This document shows positions 1 to 8,105 of a stretch of DNA of 25,806 nt, one piece after another. The notes under the pieces are model-generated. The model searched no databases, had not been told where the DNA came from, and worked only from the letters and a program-made list of their open reading frames with translations. Source of the stretch: Silene noctiflora (taxonomy: Eukaryota; Streptophyta; Magnoliopsida; Caryophyllales; Caryophyllaceae); assembly GCA_009801015.1 (NCBI GenBank), contig VHZZ01000020.1, positions 419,765 through 445,570 on the forward strand, written 5' to 3'. The position numbers and the translations under genes are program-made. The number at the start of each line of letters is the position of its first letter. Within the stretch, counting starts at the first letter, position 1.

Positions 1-290
1 CTACTTAGTTTAATTAATTGGACCAATGCTATACAGTTTCTAAGAGCTTTTCATTAAAAAACTTGGTCGGGACAAGTTATAACTCGTTCATATCGTGTTC
101 ATCGCGGGCGGTATCAGGCCGAGTTGGCTGATACACGTTATAAATCAGTCGTCCCGGCCGATACTTTATTGTTTTCAATTTGCCCGATACATCTCGGGAT
201 ATCTCGTATCGCCGGCCTCCGATACTGATACATCTCGGGCAATACGATACGTTTCGGCCGAGATTTAAAACCATGGTTGGTGCCATGCCA
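1..290. repeat. GC-rich transposon-like fragment with CGATAC/TCTCGG repeats
   Basis: This island is clearly richer in G+C than the AT-rich DNA that follows. Short motifs recur in it: the string GATACATCTCGGG occurs twice, near 186 and 228, and there are many copies of CGATAC, GGCCGA and TCTCGG on both strands. It stops at AAAACCATGGTTGGTGCC. Such motif-dense ends are typical of the subterminal parts of plant DNA transposons, but no terminal inverted repeat or target duplication can be paired inside the window, so the class is open. The minus-strand reading frame through it shows no recognisable domain and I do not call it a gene. Confidence 0.45.
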
Positions 291-899
291 AATTAAAGTA
301 GCTTATTTTACCGCCAATTTTGGGATACTTGTATGCTTCGAGGTGGGTTGAAACTCGAAAATGATGACTGATGATCAACCTAGTTTTCTTTCCTTATCGG
401 AAAAAAAAGCATCAAATACTTGAAACACATTTTTTGAACTTTTGAGTTTACTTTTTGTTATGCCATATCCAAAATTTGACTCATAAATTTATGTTAGACT
501 TTCATAAAGGATGAAGTGGTCCAACTTAAGATAGCAAAAAAAAAGGGGAAATTATCTTAAAATGAAGACAGTAGTCATAAATTTGGTATTAATTTGTGTA
601 TACCAATCAAGGCTGCAAAAGAAGAAATATGGTCCCAAATATAAAATTTACGTATTTAAGGGGGAGAAGAATCTAATAAATGTCAAACTGTATATTTCAC
701 CTTTTATTGAACATTTGTTTTCACCAAGTTTGTTATGTTGACCTTTGGACCTTTATTTATTTCTGTTGCCAGAAACAGACAGAAGAAGATGAAGAAGGTG
801 AGCTCAAGTTTGAGTTAGTTCGCAAACTTTGACATTTTGTGGGTCTTTCTTGTTTTCTTCATTTAATTTTTGGACCACTTGAGTAAATACCATTACCTA
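291..899. other. AT-rich intergenic DNA, nothing recognised
   Basis: No gene, RNA or clear repeat is seen. A short purine-rich run lies near 780-800. Confidence 0.6.
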
Positions 900-1051
900 T
901 AAAAACTATAAAGCGTCTTGGTTGTGACGGACACACAATAAAGCAAGTGGGAGGGCAAGTGGGGAAAGAAATGGAGCACCTATGGATAGTGTCACTTGCA
1001 TATTGTGAGAGGGCATTCTCCGTCTTCAATGAGATTTTGTGTAAAAACTAT
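900..1051. mobile_element. MITE, Mutator type, with TAAAAACTAT target duplication
   Basis: The flanking string TAAAAACTAT is present at 900-909 and again at 1042-1051, a 9-10 bp target duplication as expected for Mutator-like transposition. The element between starts AAAGCGTCTTGGTTGTGACG and ends CAATGAGATTTTGTG. These ends match the two ends of the elements at 1921-2126, 5331-5546 and 6216-6419, and it shares the internal phrase CAAGTGGGAGG-CAAGTGGGG with the one at 5331. At about 132 bp it has no coding capacity. It is a non-autonomous copy, oriented opposite to the 1921 and 6216 copies. Confidence 0.72.
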
Positions 1052-1920
1052 GTGGAAGATTGTAATACATGAATGATCATCCAAATTATTTTATAACTAA
1101 ACCTTTTTAGTTATAGTTCCCTAACGAGTTAGTCGGGTCACTGATCATCTGGTTGGGTTAAGTTGGTTTCAGTTGCATCATTGTCGGGTTCTGTCAGGCC
1201 AGGTTTGCTTAGGTTTGAGTCGAGTCATGCTAGGCTTGCTAACTCTACTGTGACCTTGTGTATTAAGATCGTTTTCACTTCATGTTTTAAGGGTTTTTAT
1301 ATTTCTAGTTCATACTATATTCGTTGATTTCGTTCTGTCAACGTGTTCATTGGTTATCGTTATTTATGATTCGACATTTTTGCTTATATTTCATTAACTC
1401 CATAAGTTTACTTAATTTTTTAATATACATACATACAAGTAAAAACTTTGTAAATGAACAATGAGATAATTATATCCTTAGCGTATATCAGTTTTACGAT
1501 GAGAGGACCTAAAAGGGTTGAATCCCCACAAATTTCAAAGCGCAAAAAGCTAATTTTATCCAAATTTTAACTACTAGACTCTATTTTAACGCAGATTATT
1601 CATAAATTTCATATCTTATTAAATTTCTCCTAGATTTTAATTGGTTCCATATTAGTTCCCTTCAAATTAAAAAGTGTCCATTGTACTCATCATACTTGTC
1701 ATCTCCCTCACAAAAGTTAGGCATAATAGTGAGCCTTGTTGGTCTTAAAAGTCAATTCTACATAATTCTCCCTATATAAAATATACTACTAATTAATCTT
1801 ATATTTTTGTAATAATTTGTCATTTTCCATTTGCTTCCCTAATCATTTAGTTTATCTTGTCCCTAACTAGTAGTTGCTTGTGCTTTTTTGTCTCACACAG
1901 ACAGCTATTATTACTTTTAT
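1052..1920. other. Intergenic DNA with a GGGTT-rich patch
   Basis: No gene is seen. Positions about 1125-1245 are rich in GGGTT, GGTTTG and TCGGGT, like the longer repeat at 4300-4800, and may be a fragment of the same dispersed element. The rest is AT-rich and featureless. Confidence 0.45.
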
Positions 1921-2126
1921 AAAATAATAGGCAAATTCTCATTTGTGACGGAAGATATCCGTCACAAATGAGAAGATGGGTACCATTTTGTGAAACAAAA
2001 TGCCCAAATAGAGGAGAGAGGAAAGTAAGTGGGGGTGCCCCCACCTTATCCCCCTATTTGTTTTGTGAGTGATATTATCCGTCTTCGGATCCGACCCGTC
2101 ACAAGGGAGACGCTTTAAAAATAATA
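1921..2126. mobile_element. MITE, Mutator type, with AAAATAATA target duplication
   Basis: AAAATAATA at 1921-1929 is repeated exactly at 2118-2126. The element between (188 bp) starts GGCAAATTCTCATTTGTGAC and ends GTCACAAGGGAGACGCTTTA; the ends form an imperfect terminal inverted repeat with a shared TTGTGACGG core. Right behind the left end is a perfect 17-bp stem (1936-1952 with 1958-1974) closed by the loop AGATA. The copy at 6216-6419 has the same layout and clear identity throughout. There is no coding capacity; movement would need a transposase supplied from elsewhere. Confidence 0.82.
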
Positions 2127-2549
2127 AGTCGTTGGACGTGCTAATATTCAATAATGAGTAGTAATGACAAATAACCCACTAATATTTATTTCATCTTCTA
2201 CGTAATAATCCATTTCTTGACTTTCTTTTACGTCTAAACATTTGATTATTATATGTTGACTGTGACGAAGCCAATGGGTGTTCACCTTCGCTGAACAATG
2301 AAAAAATTAAAACGAAATTATAATTTTTTTTATTAATACTATAATATATATTCCTGAAACCAAGAAACTTCAATGTAATTAAATAAATCTATACAAATTA
2401 ATTATACTATATAATTTTAAATCGATAACACTGTTTTATATTAAGATATAATATTTTATAATTATTTCGATTTGATTTAATGTATGTATGAAATATATTT
2501 ATATAAATGTATAACCTCTTAATTGTATGGTTAAATAGTAAAATTAATT
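2127..2549. other. Very AT-rich intergenic DNA
   Basis: Nothing recognisable is seen apart from strong A+T bias, especially at 2320-2500. Confidence 0.6.
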
Positions 2550-2830
2550 ATGTTAGTAGTGAAAATAATTGTACTAACATTGGATATAATAATATGTTAG
2601 TAATCACTCATTTGAATAGTCAAAATAACTATATTAGCAAGGGGAGTAATGAAAGTAATAGAAGCAACAATGGGAGTAGTGAAATTATCAATATTCATGC
2701 GACAGTAATGAAAGTAACAATAATTACGGCGGGAATAATGAAAATAACAATAATTACTGCTGGAGTTGTGAAAGTAACCGTAATAATAATGGATGTAATA
2801 AAGGTAACAATACTAACAACAAAAGAAAGC
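2550..2830 (+). repeat. Degenerate 30-bp minisatellite, formerly coding-like (Asn-rich)
   Basis: About nine units of 29-31 bp follow each other, with the consensus AGTAATGAAAGTAACAATAA followed by TTA-GG-GGG. The clearest units start at 2647, 2706, 2736, 2766 and 2795. In one frame the units read as a ten-residue Asn/Ser-rich repeat close to SNESNNNYGG. A 29-bp unit near 2676-2705 shifts the frame, so the open frame from 2507 to 2854 changes from the Asn-rich reading to a hydrophobic one (MKVTIITAGI). This could be the remains of a low-complexity coding repeat or simple DNA slippage. No start context, splice site or homologue known to me supports a live gene. Confidence 0.6.
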
Positions 2831-3250
2831 ATATATGAACAATTAGCTAACTAATCGATATAAGTAAAATATTAATAACGGGAGTAGTGAATTTGTCTCA
2901 TAATTTATTCATCGTAATTTTAAGATTTGACATAAAAAAATATATTAGAGATAATTTTATGAGTTATGCAACCTTAAAATAATTTTATTTAATTGAAAAT
3001 AAATTTTAATGGTAAATAGAAGTAGCCCACGTAGCCGGACACCCATACTAATTTATTCTATTACAGGTGTAGTTTGCTCCCATTAGACTATAAAAGTGGC
3101 TTAATCTAATCATTTTTCCGATGGACTAGATATTTAGCGCTGGTCGATGCTAATATTTTTCATTGTTTCGTATAAAGAATTTACTAGAGTATGTAGAATC
3201 TGATAGCAACGGATTTATAATTGAACTATAAAAATATACGAATAAATTTA
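2831..3250. other. AT-rich intergenic DNA, nothing recognised
   Basis: No motif, gene or repeat is seen beyond a few stray units resembling the minisatellite to its left (for example near 2878). Confidence 0.55.
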
Positions 3251-3413
3251 TATGTCGAACACAAAAACTTCTGAGAGACGGTCTCTCAATAGCGTTATTG
3301 AAAGACTTTCCCACATGATGGGGTGAGGGACCCACTGCTTTTTCTATTTTCCTATTATGTCTCTCACTAAATTAGTGAGAGACGGTCTCTTACGAGACCT
3401 ACTGTATATCGAA
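3251..3413. mobile_element. MITE with GAGACGGTCTC ends
   Basis: The likely target duplication is TATGTCGAA (3251-3259) against TATATCGAA (3405-3413), eight of nine identical. The element between (about 145 bp) begins CACAAAAACTTCTGAGAGAC and ends TTACGAGACCTACTG. Its outer 30 bases form an imperfect inverted repeat that contains the palindrome GAGACGGTCTC on each side. It is non-coding. The 9-bp duplication suggests a Mutator-type origin, but with one mismatch this is only probable. Confidence 0.6.
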
Positions 3414-3565
3414 TTAGTTGGTAAAATGGTACCCTGTACCTGCATGCAAAAGCTAAGATATGAATATCGTATTTTGTTTTTTAAGGAAATGGAGGTGAGT
3501 GATGTTACCTATAAGAAGGGTAATGCGCTAATATAGTCCAACGACTAACTGCTTAAGAATTGATA

Positions 3566-3567
<2 letters not shown>

Positions 3568-3633
<66 letters not shown>
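3568..3633. repeat. (AT)33 microsatellite
   Basis: This is an uninterrupted run of AT dinucleotides. Length is likely to vary between individuals. It produces a false open frame of alternating Ile and Tyr that is not a gene. Confidence 0.97.
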
Positions 3634-3636
<3 letters not shown>

Positions 3637-3654
3637 TGGAATCATGGGTCGTTT

Positions 3655-3764
3655 GTTTAGTAAACATGGTATCCAAAGTTATACTAGTAAATTTTTTTTT
3701 TTTTTTTGTTTAGTAAACATGGTATCCAAAGTTATACTAGTAAATTTTTTTTTTTTTTCTCTGG
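3655..3764. repeat. 53-bp tandem duplication ending in poly(T)
   Basis: GTTTAGTAAACATGGTATCC and the following bases up to AGTAAA occur at 3655 and again at 3708, each followed by a T run of about 15. The second T run abuts the LINE remnant on the minus strand, so it is its poly(A) tail seen from the other side. The first copy may be a target duplication around an insertion made of little more than a tail, or a slippage product between two T runs. Confidence 0.85.
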
Positions 3765-3765
3765 T

Positions 3766-4036
3766 ATAAATGAGGGGCGAACCTTGAAAACTAATTAGCT
3801 ATTACACGGGGAATAGCAACCCCAAGAATATCCTCACGCAAAATAGCCCGAAGCTCTGCCGATGGATGATCAATCACATTGATGTCGATAGATGATTCTA
3901 CTCCTTGATTTGCTAGCCAGTCCGCTGCCCTATTAGCTTCTCTATAACAGTGCTCGATACTTACTTTCTAGGTAGTATCGTTGATAAGATTTTTGCATTT
4001 GTTAACTAGAGCTTGGAGATTGTTGCTGACTAGTTG
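3766..4036 (-). pseudogene. 5'-truncated LINE remnant: end of an RNase H-like domain
   Basis: On the minus strand a frame from 4036 to the stop at 3791-3793 reads like the C-terminal part of a plant non-LTR retrotransposon RNase H (RVT_3-like) domain: QLVSNNLQALVNKCKNLIND, then IEHCYREANRAADWLANQG, then DHPSAELRAILREDILGVAI. The segment Y-REANR-AADWLANQG is the recognisable part, with the conserved H..REAN.xAD pattern. A nonsense codon (TAG near 3969) breaks the frame, probably from an ancestral Trp. Upstream of 4036 the similarity stops at in-frame stop codons, as expected for 5' truncation. Downstream on its own strand lies a poly(A) tract (T run at 3749-3764). It is dead. Confidence 0.8.
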
Positions 4037-4081
4037 CTATTAAATGAAGTTATTTGAAGTCACCATTAATAATAAAATTAT

Positions 4082-4127
4082 AAAGAGTCTCAATAACTTA
4101 TTGAAAAACCGTTTCTCCTGAGACTTT
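4082..4127. repeat. Short palindromic GTCTCA repeat
   Basis: AAAGAGTCTCA at the left faces TGAGACTTT at the right, around the core CAATAACTTATTGAAA. The core resembles CAATAGCGTTATTGAAAGAC inside the MITE at 3251-3413, so this is probably a decayed or internally deleted relative. Confidence 0.4.
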
Positions 4128-4299
4128 AATTTGTACAGTAGGTATAAATCTTCTGCTTAGTTCATCTGTAGTCTTCAATTCTTCCAAATTCAATTCTAGT
4201 TTGTATTTAGTAATTAGTTTGGTTTAGCTTAACCTGTTGCACTAAAAAAAAAAAAAAACCAAGACTTTGGTTTTGATACGCAAGGAGCAAATGTATTTA

Positions 4300-4800
4300 G
4301 AAGTGACAATCATTAACCTAACCCGAAAACAAACACGAATCCGACACGATTAGTGGGTTGGGGTTAAGACACTGCGACTCATTTATGAAATTGGGTTGAT
4401 ACGAACATGGACACAAACTTTTGAAGATTATGTTAGGTTTGGAGTCTTTCGATACAGACCCAACACGAATAACCCATTTATCTAAAGTAGTCATAATTTC
4501 GTTTCACTAACTTGATAATCTAACCAACCTACTCAAAAGTAAGGAATGGTTTATTATTATGGGTTAATAGGTTATTAAAGCTTAGTTAGGTTAAGAAAAT
4601 AAACGGGTTAAGGGAGTTGAAAATGAACGGCTTAAAAAATAAATGTATTAAAGATGCCGGGTTAGAAATTGAATGGGTCGAGTTAGGATTCAAACAAATG
4701 ACTTGTTTATGTAATTAGGTCGGGTTTGAGTAAGGTAATAATAACCCATTTAAAGTTGACACAGATACAAATACAACACGACTCGTTTACCAGGTCTAAC
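4300..4800. repeat. Dispersed GGGTT/ACCCG-rich repeat, class unknown
   Basis: This stretch is dense in AACCC, GGGTTA, CGGGTT, ACACGA and GACACG. The phrases ACACGAATCCGACACGA near 4334 and ACAAATACAACACGACTCG near 4768 are similar and in the same orientation. The pattern is common in plant interspersed repeats, but I see no terminal inverted repeat or target duplication and cannot assign a class. A poly(A) run of about 15 lies just to the left (near 4244). Confidence 0.4.
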
Positions 4801-5330
4801 CGTATTTAAGGGTGGGCCCCACAGTTTGAGGCCTATTGAGACGATGTCGAATGGAAGAGAGGAGAGGAAGGAAGGGCCCATTACTACATAGCTCAATCTT
4901 TTGGGCTTTTCTAATTTCCACTTATTTGCTTGACCAACTAAAATTTCGTCTTATAATTCCTAGTAAATGATGCTTGACCCATGCATGCATGTAGGTCCAT
5001 ATGGAATGCTATTCTCATATTTGTTGTAGCAAGTAGCAAGACCGTTTTATAGCAGAAGACTGATCCAATAGAAAAAAGCTAAAGTAAAAAAATTAATATA
5101 ATTAGTTTTCGATGATAAAATTATACTTTATAATGAAAACTAACATATTTAAATATGTAAGTTATTAATTTAAAATATTAGGTAATTAAAATAAAAATAT
5201 TATTTTATATTTTTATTAAGTAATTTTGTTGGGTCGTATGTTATTGGATTAGTCTTTACCTAAACATAGGTCTTATTGAACAATTTGTGTATTTGTGGGC
5301 ATGGTTTGACAATTTCACATATGGTTCTCT
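4801..5330. other. Intergenic DNA, nothing recognised
   Basis: Only a purine-rich run near 4852-4875, a CATGCATGCATG string near 4981 and AT-rich sequence are visible. No reading frame is convincing. Confidence 0.55.
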
Positions 5331-5546
5331 CATGATTTACAGTCCGTTTCATTGTAGACGGACGCTATCTGTCTAAAGCTGAAGACGAATAGTGACTCTC
5401 TCAAAAAATGCAAGTGGGAGGACAAGTGGGGTTATCCATTTCCCACCCAATTGTACTATCTACTTACATTTTGTGAGAGAGACACTATCTATCTTCAGCT
5501 TTAGACAGATAGTGTTCATCTACAATGAGAATTTGTGCATGATTTA
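5331..5546. mobile_element. MITE, Mutator type, with CATGATTTA target duplication
   Basis: CATGATTTA occurs at 5331-5339 and 5538-5546, a perfect 9-bp target duplication. The element between is 198 bp. Starting about ten bases in, the two ends pair over some 37 bases: CATTGTAGACGGACGCTATC on the left against the inverse of GATAGTGTTCATCTACAATG on the right, including CTATCTGTCTAAAGCTGAAG. The outermost bases match the CACAAATTCTCAT end of the related elements. The middle carries CAAGTGGGAGGACAAGTGGG, as in the copy at 900-1051. It is non-coding and would depend on a transposase encoded elsewhere. Confidence 0.85.
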
Positions 5547-5886
5547 ATATGTATTGTAAATTTGATGAGTTCAATAATCATTTAACAAAAATATGTCTAT
5601 TTTGACATTTTAGGAAAATTGGAGCTAGGTTTATAATTATGTACAAGTGATATCAATAAGTAAAATGTGTATTGCGAAAATGTACATCTTTAATTTATCA
5701 CGGGATAAAAATAGTATTGTAATCTCTCCTTTGGAATTGAAATACTTAATCGTATAGTTTAAAATATCTCTTACAAATAACCTAGTTGTTTGGATTTAAA
5801 GAAAGAAAGTGTACCACACAAGGTCTTAGGACATCAAAATTTTGATAAAATAGTGAAAGCCAAAACAAGAATCAAAATTTCTACTT
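5547..5886. other. AT-rich intergenic DNA, nothing recognised
   Basis: No gene or repeat structure is seen. Confidence 0.55.
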
Positions 5887-6185
5887 AGGTCTTGTTTGGT
5901 TCATCAAAGAAATTCAACTGACATCGGAATATCCAATTCAAGTGAATTATTTTCCTATATACAAATTCACATGAATTTGGAAAAGTCGTTTGTTTGCGCA
6001 TGTGGGAGTTGAATTGCTCAGGAGTTGTGAACTATCTAGGAGGGGCTAGGTAGTTCAATTCTACCATTATGTAGGCATTCAAAACTCCTAAGAGAATTGA
6101 ATACATACATTTTCTCAAAAAATTGGCAACCAAATATTCTCCCCTTTTTACAATTCATGGGATTTTAATTTTCCCATGAATTATT
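5887..6185. repeat. Hairpin-rich segment, possible MITE
   Basis: Several inverted repeats sit close together: GAACTATCTAG facing CTAGGTAGTTC near 6027-6055, an 11-bp perfect stem AATTCATGGGA/TCCCATGAATT (6152-6162 with 6172-6182), and AATTC-rich palindromes at 5935-5985. The ends TTGTTTGGTT (near 5888) and AACCAAAT (near 6128) are inverse to each other, as in Harbinger- or hAT-like MITEs, but I found no target duplication and the exact ends are uncertain. Confidence 0.4.
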
Positions 6186-6215
6186 GAGTCCATTCACACT
6201 TCCATTTTCATATGT

Positions 6216-6419
6216 TATTTTTTTGGGCAATTCTCATTTGTGACGGAAGGTATCCGTCACTTTGAGAAGACGGGTACCAAATTGTGAGACAAAAGACCCA
6301 TGAGAGGAGAGAGGAAAGCAAGTGGAGGGGTGCCCCACCTTTTGCTTTATTCGTTTTGTGAGTGGCATTACCCGTCACAAATACCGACCCGTCACAAGGG
6401 AGACGCTTTGTTTTTTTTT
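6216..6419. mobile_element. MITE, second copy of the 1921-2126 family
   Basis: The element (about 6225-6410, 186 bp) starts GGGCAATTCTCATTTGTGAC and ends GTCACAAGGGAGACGCTTTG, and aligns along its length with the copy at 1921-2126, in the same orientation. Its target duplication is less clean: TATTTTTTT at 6216-6224 against nine T at 6411-6419. The hairpin behind the left end is decayed (CCGTCACTTTGAGAA), so this copy is probably older or has been less well preserved. Confidence 0.75.
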
Positions 6420-6862
6420 AGTTAAGATTCTTGGTTGACCTATCATTATATAAAAATTCCACGAGTTTTGCACCATCTCGCAAGTCATGAATTATGCTTC
6501 ATTTTATATTAGTTTTATGACTTTCGTGAGTCTAGTCCTTTCATTTTTAGGGGTAGTTTTCTCTATTTGTAATGTGTTAGGGATTAGTAATTTAAAACTC
6601 CATTGTACAACAATAATAACATTGTCTTAATGTTTGTACACTACGGATTAAAAAGATCAGATGTAATGATATATAAACGATAATACTAATAATTTAGGTT
6701 CAGTCACTCAAATTAAATCAACAATCACAAAGTTACAGTCTCTAACGACCCACATTACCCAAAAAATTATTTTAAAGTATTAAACTTTTCACCTTGATAC
6801 ACCATAAATTGAAGAAGATACTTGTCCATCGTCGTCACCAGATTATTAACTTAATATTTTCC
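6420..6862. other. AT-rich intergenic DNA, nothing recognised
   Basis: No gene, RNA or repeat is seen. Confidence 0.55.
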
Positions 6863-7312
6863 AGTTTCGGCAGGGGCAGACCTAAGGGGGGCCCGAGGGG
6901 ACAAGTACCCCCAGGCCCCCATGAAGTTTCAGAAATAAATATTTATAAGTATTTATAATCACAATAATTTACTATGGCATAGTTGGTAAAAGTGATATGG
7001 GGTTCGATTCCTAACTTTCAGATCATTTCCCAAATTCTAAACCGTTGGATCTCTTGCATAAATTAAGTACTAAAGTGCATTATAAAAAGTGGAGTATTAT
7101 TTTTACATATATTTAGAATTTGAAGTATTTTAGAGAAAACATTACTTTTTTTAAAATGATATCTATAGAACCAATTATTTTTTCATTCTTTTACTTGTAT
7201 ATAATAATTAATTTAGGAAAAAAAAATTCAAAATATAAAAATATTGTCTTAGACGTCAAAATTTTTTAATGCCCCCTAACACTAAATTCCTAGGTCCGCC
7301 ACTAAGTTTCGG
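6863..7312. mobile_element. Non-autonomous hAT-type transposon with 8-bp target duplication
   Basis: AGTTTCGG at 6863-6870 is repeated exactly at 7305-7312, the 8-bp target duplication typical of hAT elements. The element (6871-7304, 434 bp) starts CAGGGGCAGACCTA and ends TAGGTCCGCCACTA; 11 of 14 terminal bases pair as inverted repeats. Just inside lie G/C-rich subterminal blocks (CCCCCAGGCCCCC, GCCCCCTAAC), while the interior is AT-rich. It has no transposase frame. Inside are a near-consensus tRNA A box and B box (see the next entry). Confidence 0.85.
6975..7011 (+). promoter_or_regulatory. tRNA-like Pol III A box and B box inside the hAT element
   Basis: TGGCATAGTTGG at 6975-6986 fits the A-box consensus TRGCNNAGYNGG, and GGTTCGATTCC at 7001-7011 fits the B box GGTTCGANTCC. 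Only 14 bases separate them, while a normal tRNA has about 30, so the anticodon arm appears deleted and no tRNA can form. The simplest reading is a relic of a tRNA-derived SINE or tRNA gene trapped in the transposon. Whether it still binds TFIIIC is unknown. Confidence 0.6.
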
Positions 7313-7547
7313 TATCTCGAATTAAATATGTTCTACTCATAATCAGTAGGTGGAAAACTCTAAGTCAAACTATACCCTATTGAAAACGTGATTGTGGCAC
7401 TAGATCCAGTTTTCCCTCAAACAATGGACAAGTCCCAATTCAAACGTACTAATTCACTAAAGAAATGGTCTAATTCTTTGACTAAAATCACCTATTTTTT
7501 CTTTCATACTTTGAATAGTTGTTGCACTTCATTATCATATAACAACT

Positions 7548-7855
7548 CCAATAAATACAAATCCTTGGAAATTTCTTCTTACAACAACAAATCTTCATTT
7601 ACAAACCCTCCAAATATTATTCTAACGTAAATTCGAAGCCAAAAACTAAATATCTTCTTTTAAAGGGCGTTACATCGAAATCGTCACCCTTAAGCCAACA
7701 ATAAAACAATTACAAAACCTCGGAAATTTCTCCTTACAACAACAAATTTTCATTTACGAACCCTCCAAATATTTGTCTTGCGTAAATTCGAAGACAGAAA
7801 CTAAATATTTTCTTTAAAAAGGCGGTAATTCAAAACCGCCACCCTTAACCTACTA
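7548..7855. repeat. 155-bp tandem duplication upstream of the ENTH gene
   Basis: The stretch from about 7548 to 7700 is repeated at about 7703-7855 with an offset of 155 bases. Shared phrases include GGAAATTTCT, TTACAACAACAAAT, ACCCTCCAAATATT, CGTAAATTCGAAG and CACCCTTAA. The second copy ends in a small stem GGCGGT/ACCGCC around 7831-7850; the first has a weaker GGGCG/CGTCACCC version. The copies differ by scattered substitutions, so the duplication is not fresh. It ends about 250 bases before the start codon, so it could lie in the promoter. Confidence 0.75.
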
Positions 7856-8082
7856 CCCTAAATCTCTAAAACCCATCTTAAATTCTTACTCCACCAAATC
7901 ACAAAAGAGTAGAGATTGAATTAGTCAACAATAAGAGTGGATTAGTTTAATTGATGATCTCAATATTTCCTAATTCACAATCACTAATCCATCATTTGTT
8001 GTTGTTTATTGTTGTTAGTTAGATACTAGTACTTGTTGTTATCATTTTGTTGGTTACCTTAGATCCAAATTTTAATATAATA

Positions 8083-8105
8083 TTTTCTTGTTTTATAGAT
8101 AAAAC
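8083..8105 (+). promoter_or_regulatory. Possible 5'UTR splice acceptor before the ENTH start codon
   Basis: A pyrimidine-rich tract ends in TTTTATAG at 8091-8098, seven bases before the ATG. It looks like a 3' splice site and would place an intron in the 5' untranslated region. The matching donor cannot be chosen from sequence alone, and no convincing TATA box is seen. Confidence 0.3.

Noticed and set aside
2507..2854. A 115-codon open frame on the plus strand
   Set aside because: It lies on a minisatellite, changes character after a 29-base unit, and has no recognisable domain or gene context.
3560..3769. Open frame over the AT microsatellite and poly(T) blocks
   Set aside because: It is simple sequence only.
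6975..7011. A tRNA gene
   Set aside because: The A and B boxes are only 14 bases apart; no acceptor stem or anticodon arm can be drawn.
7388..7630. 80-codon frame upstream of the ENTH gene
   Set aside because: It runs into the tandem duplicated block, is low in complexity, and has no domain or splice partner.
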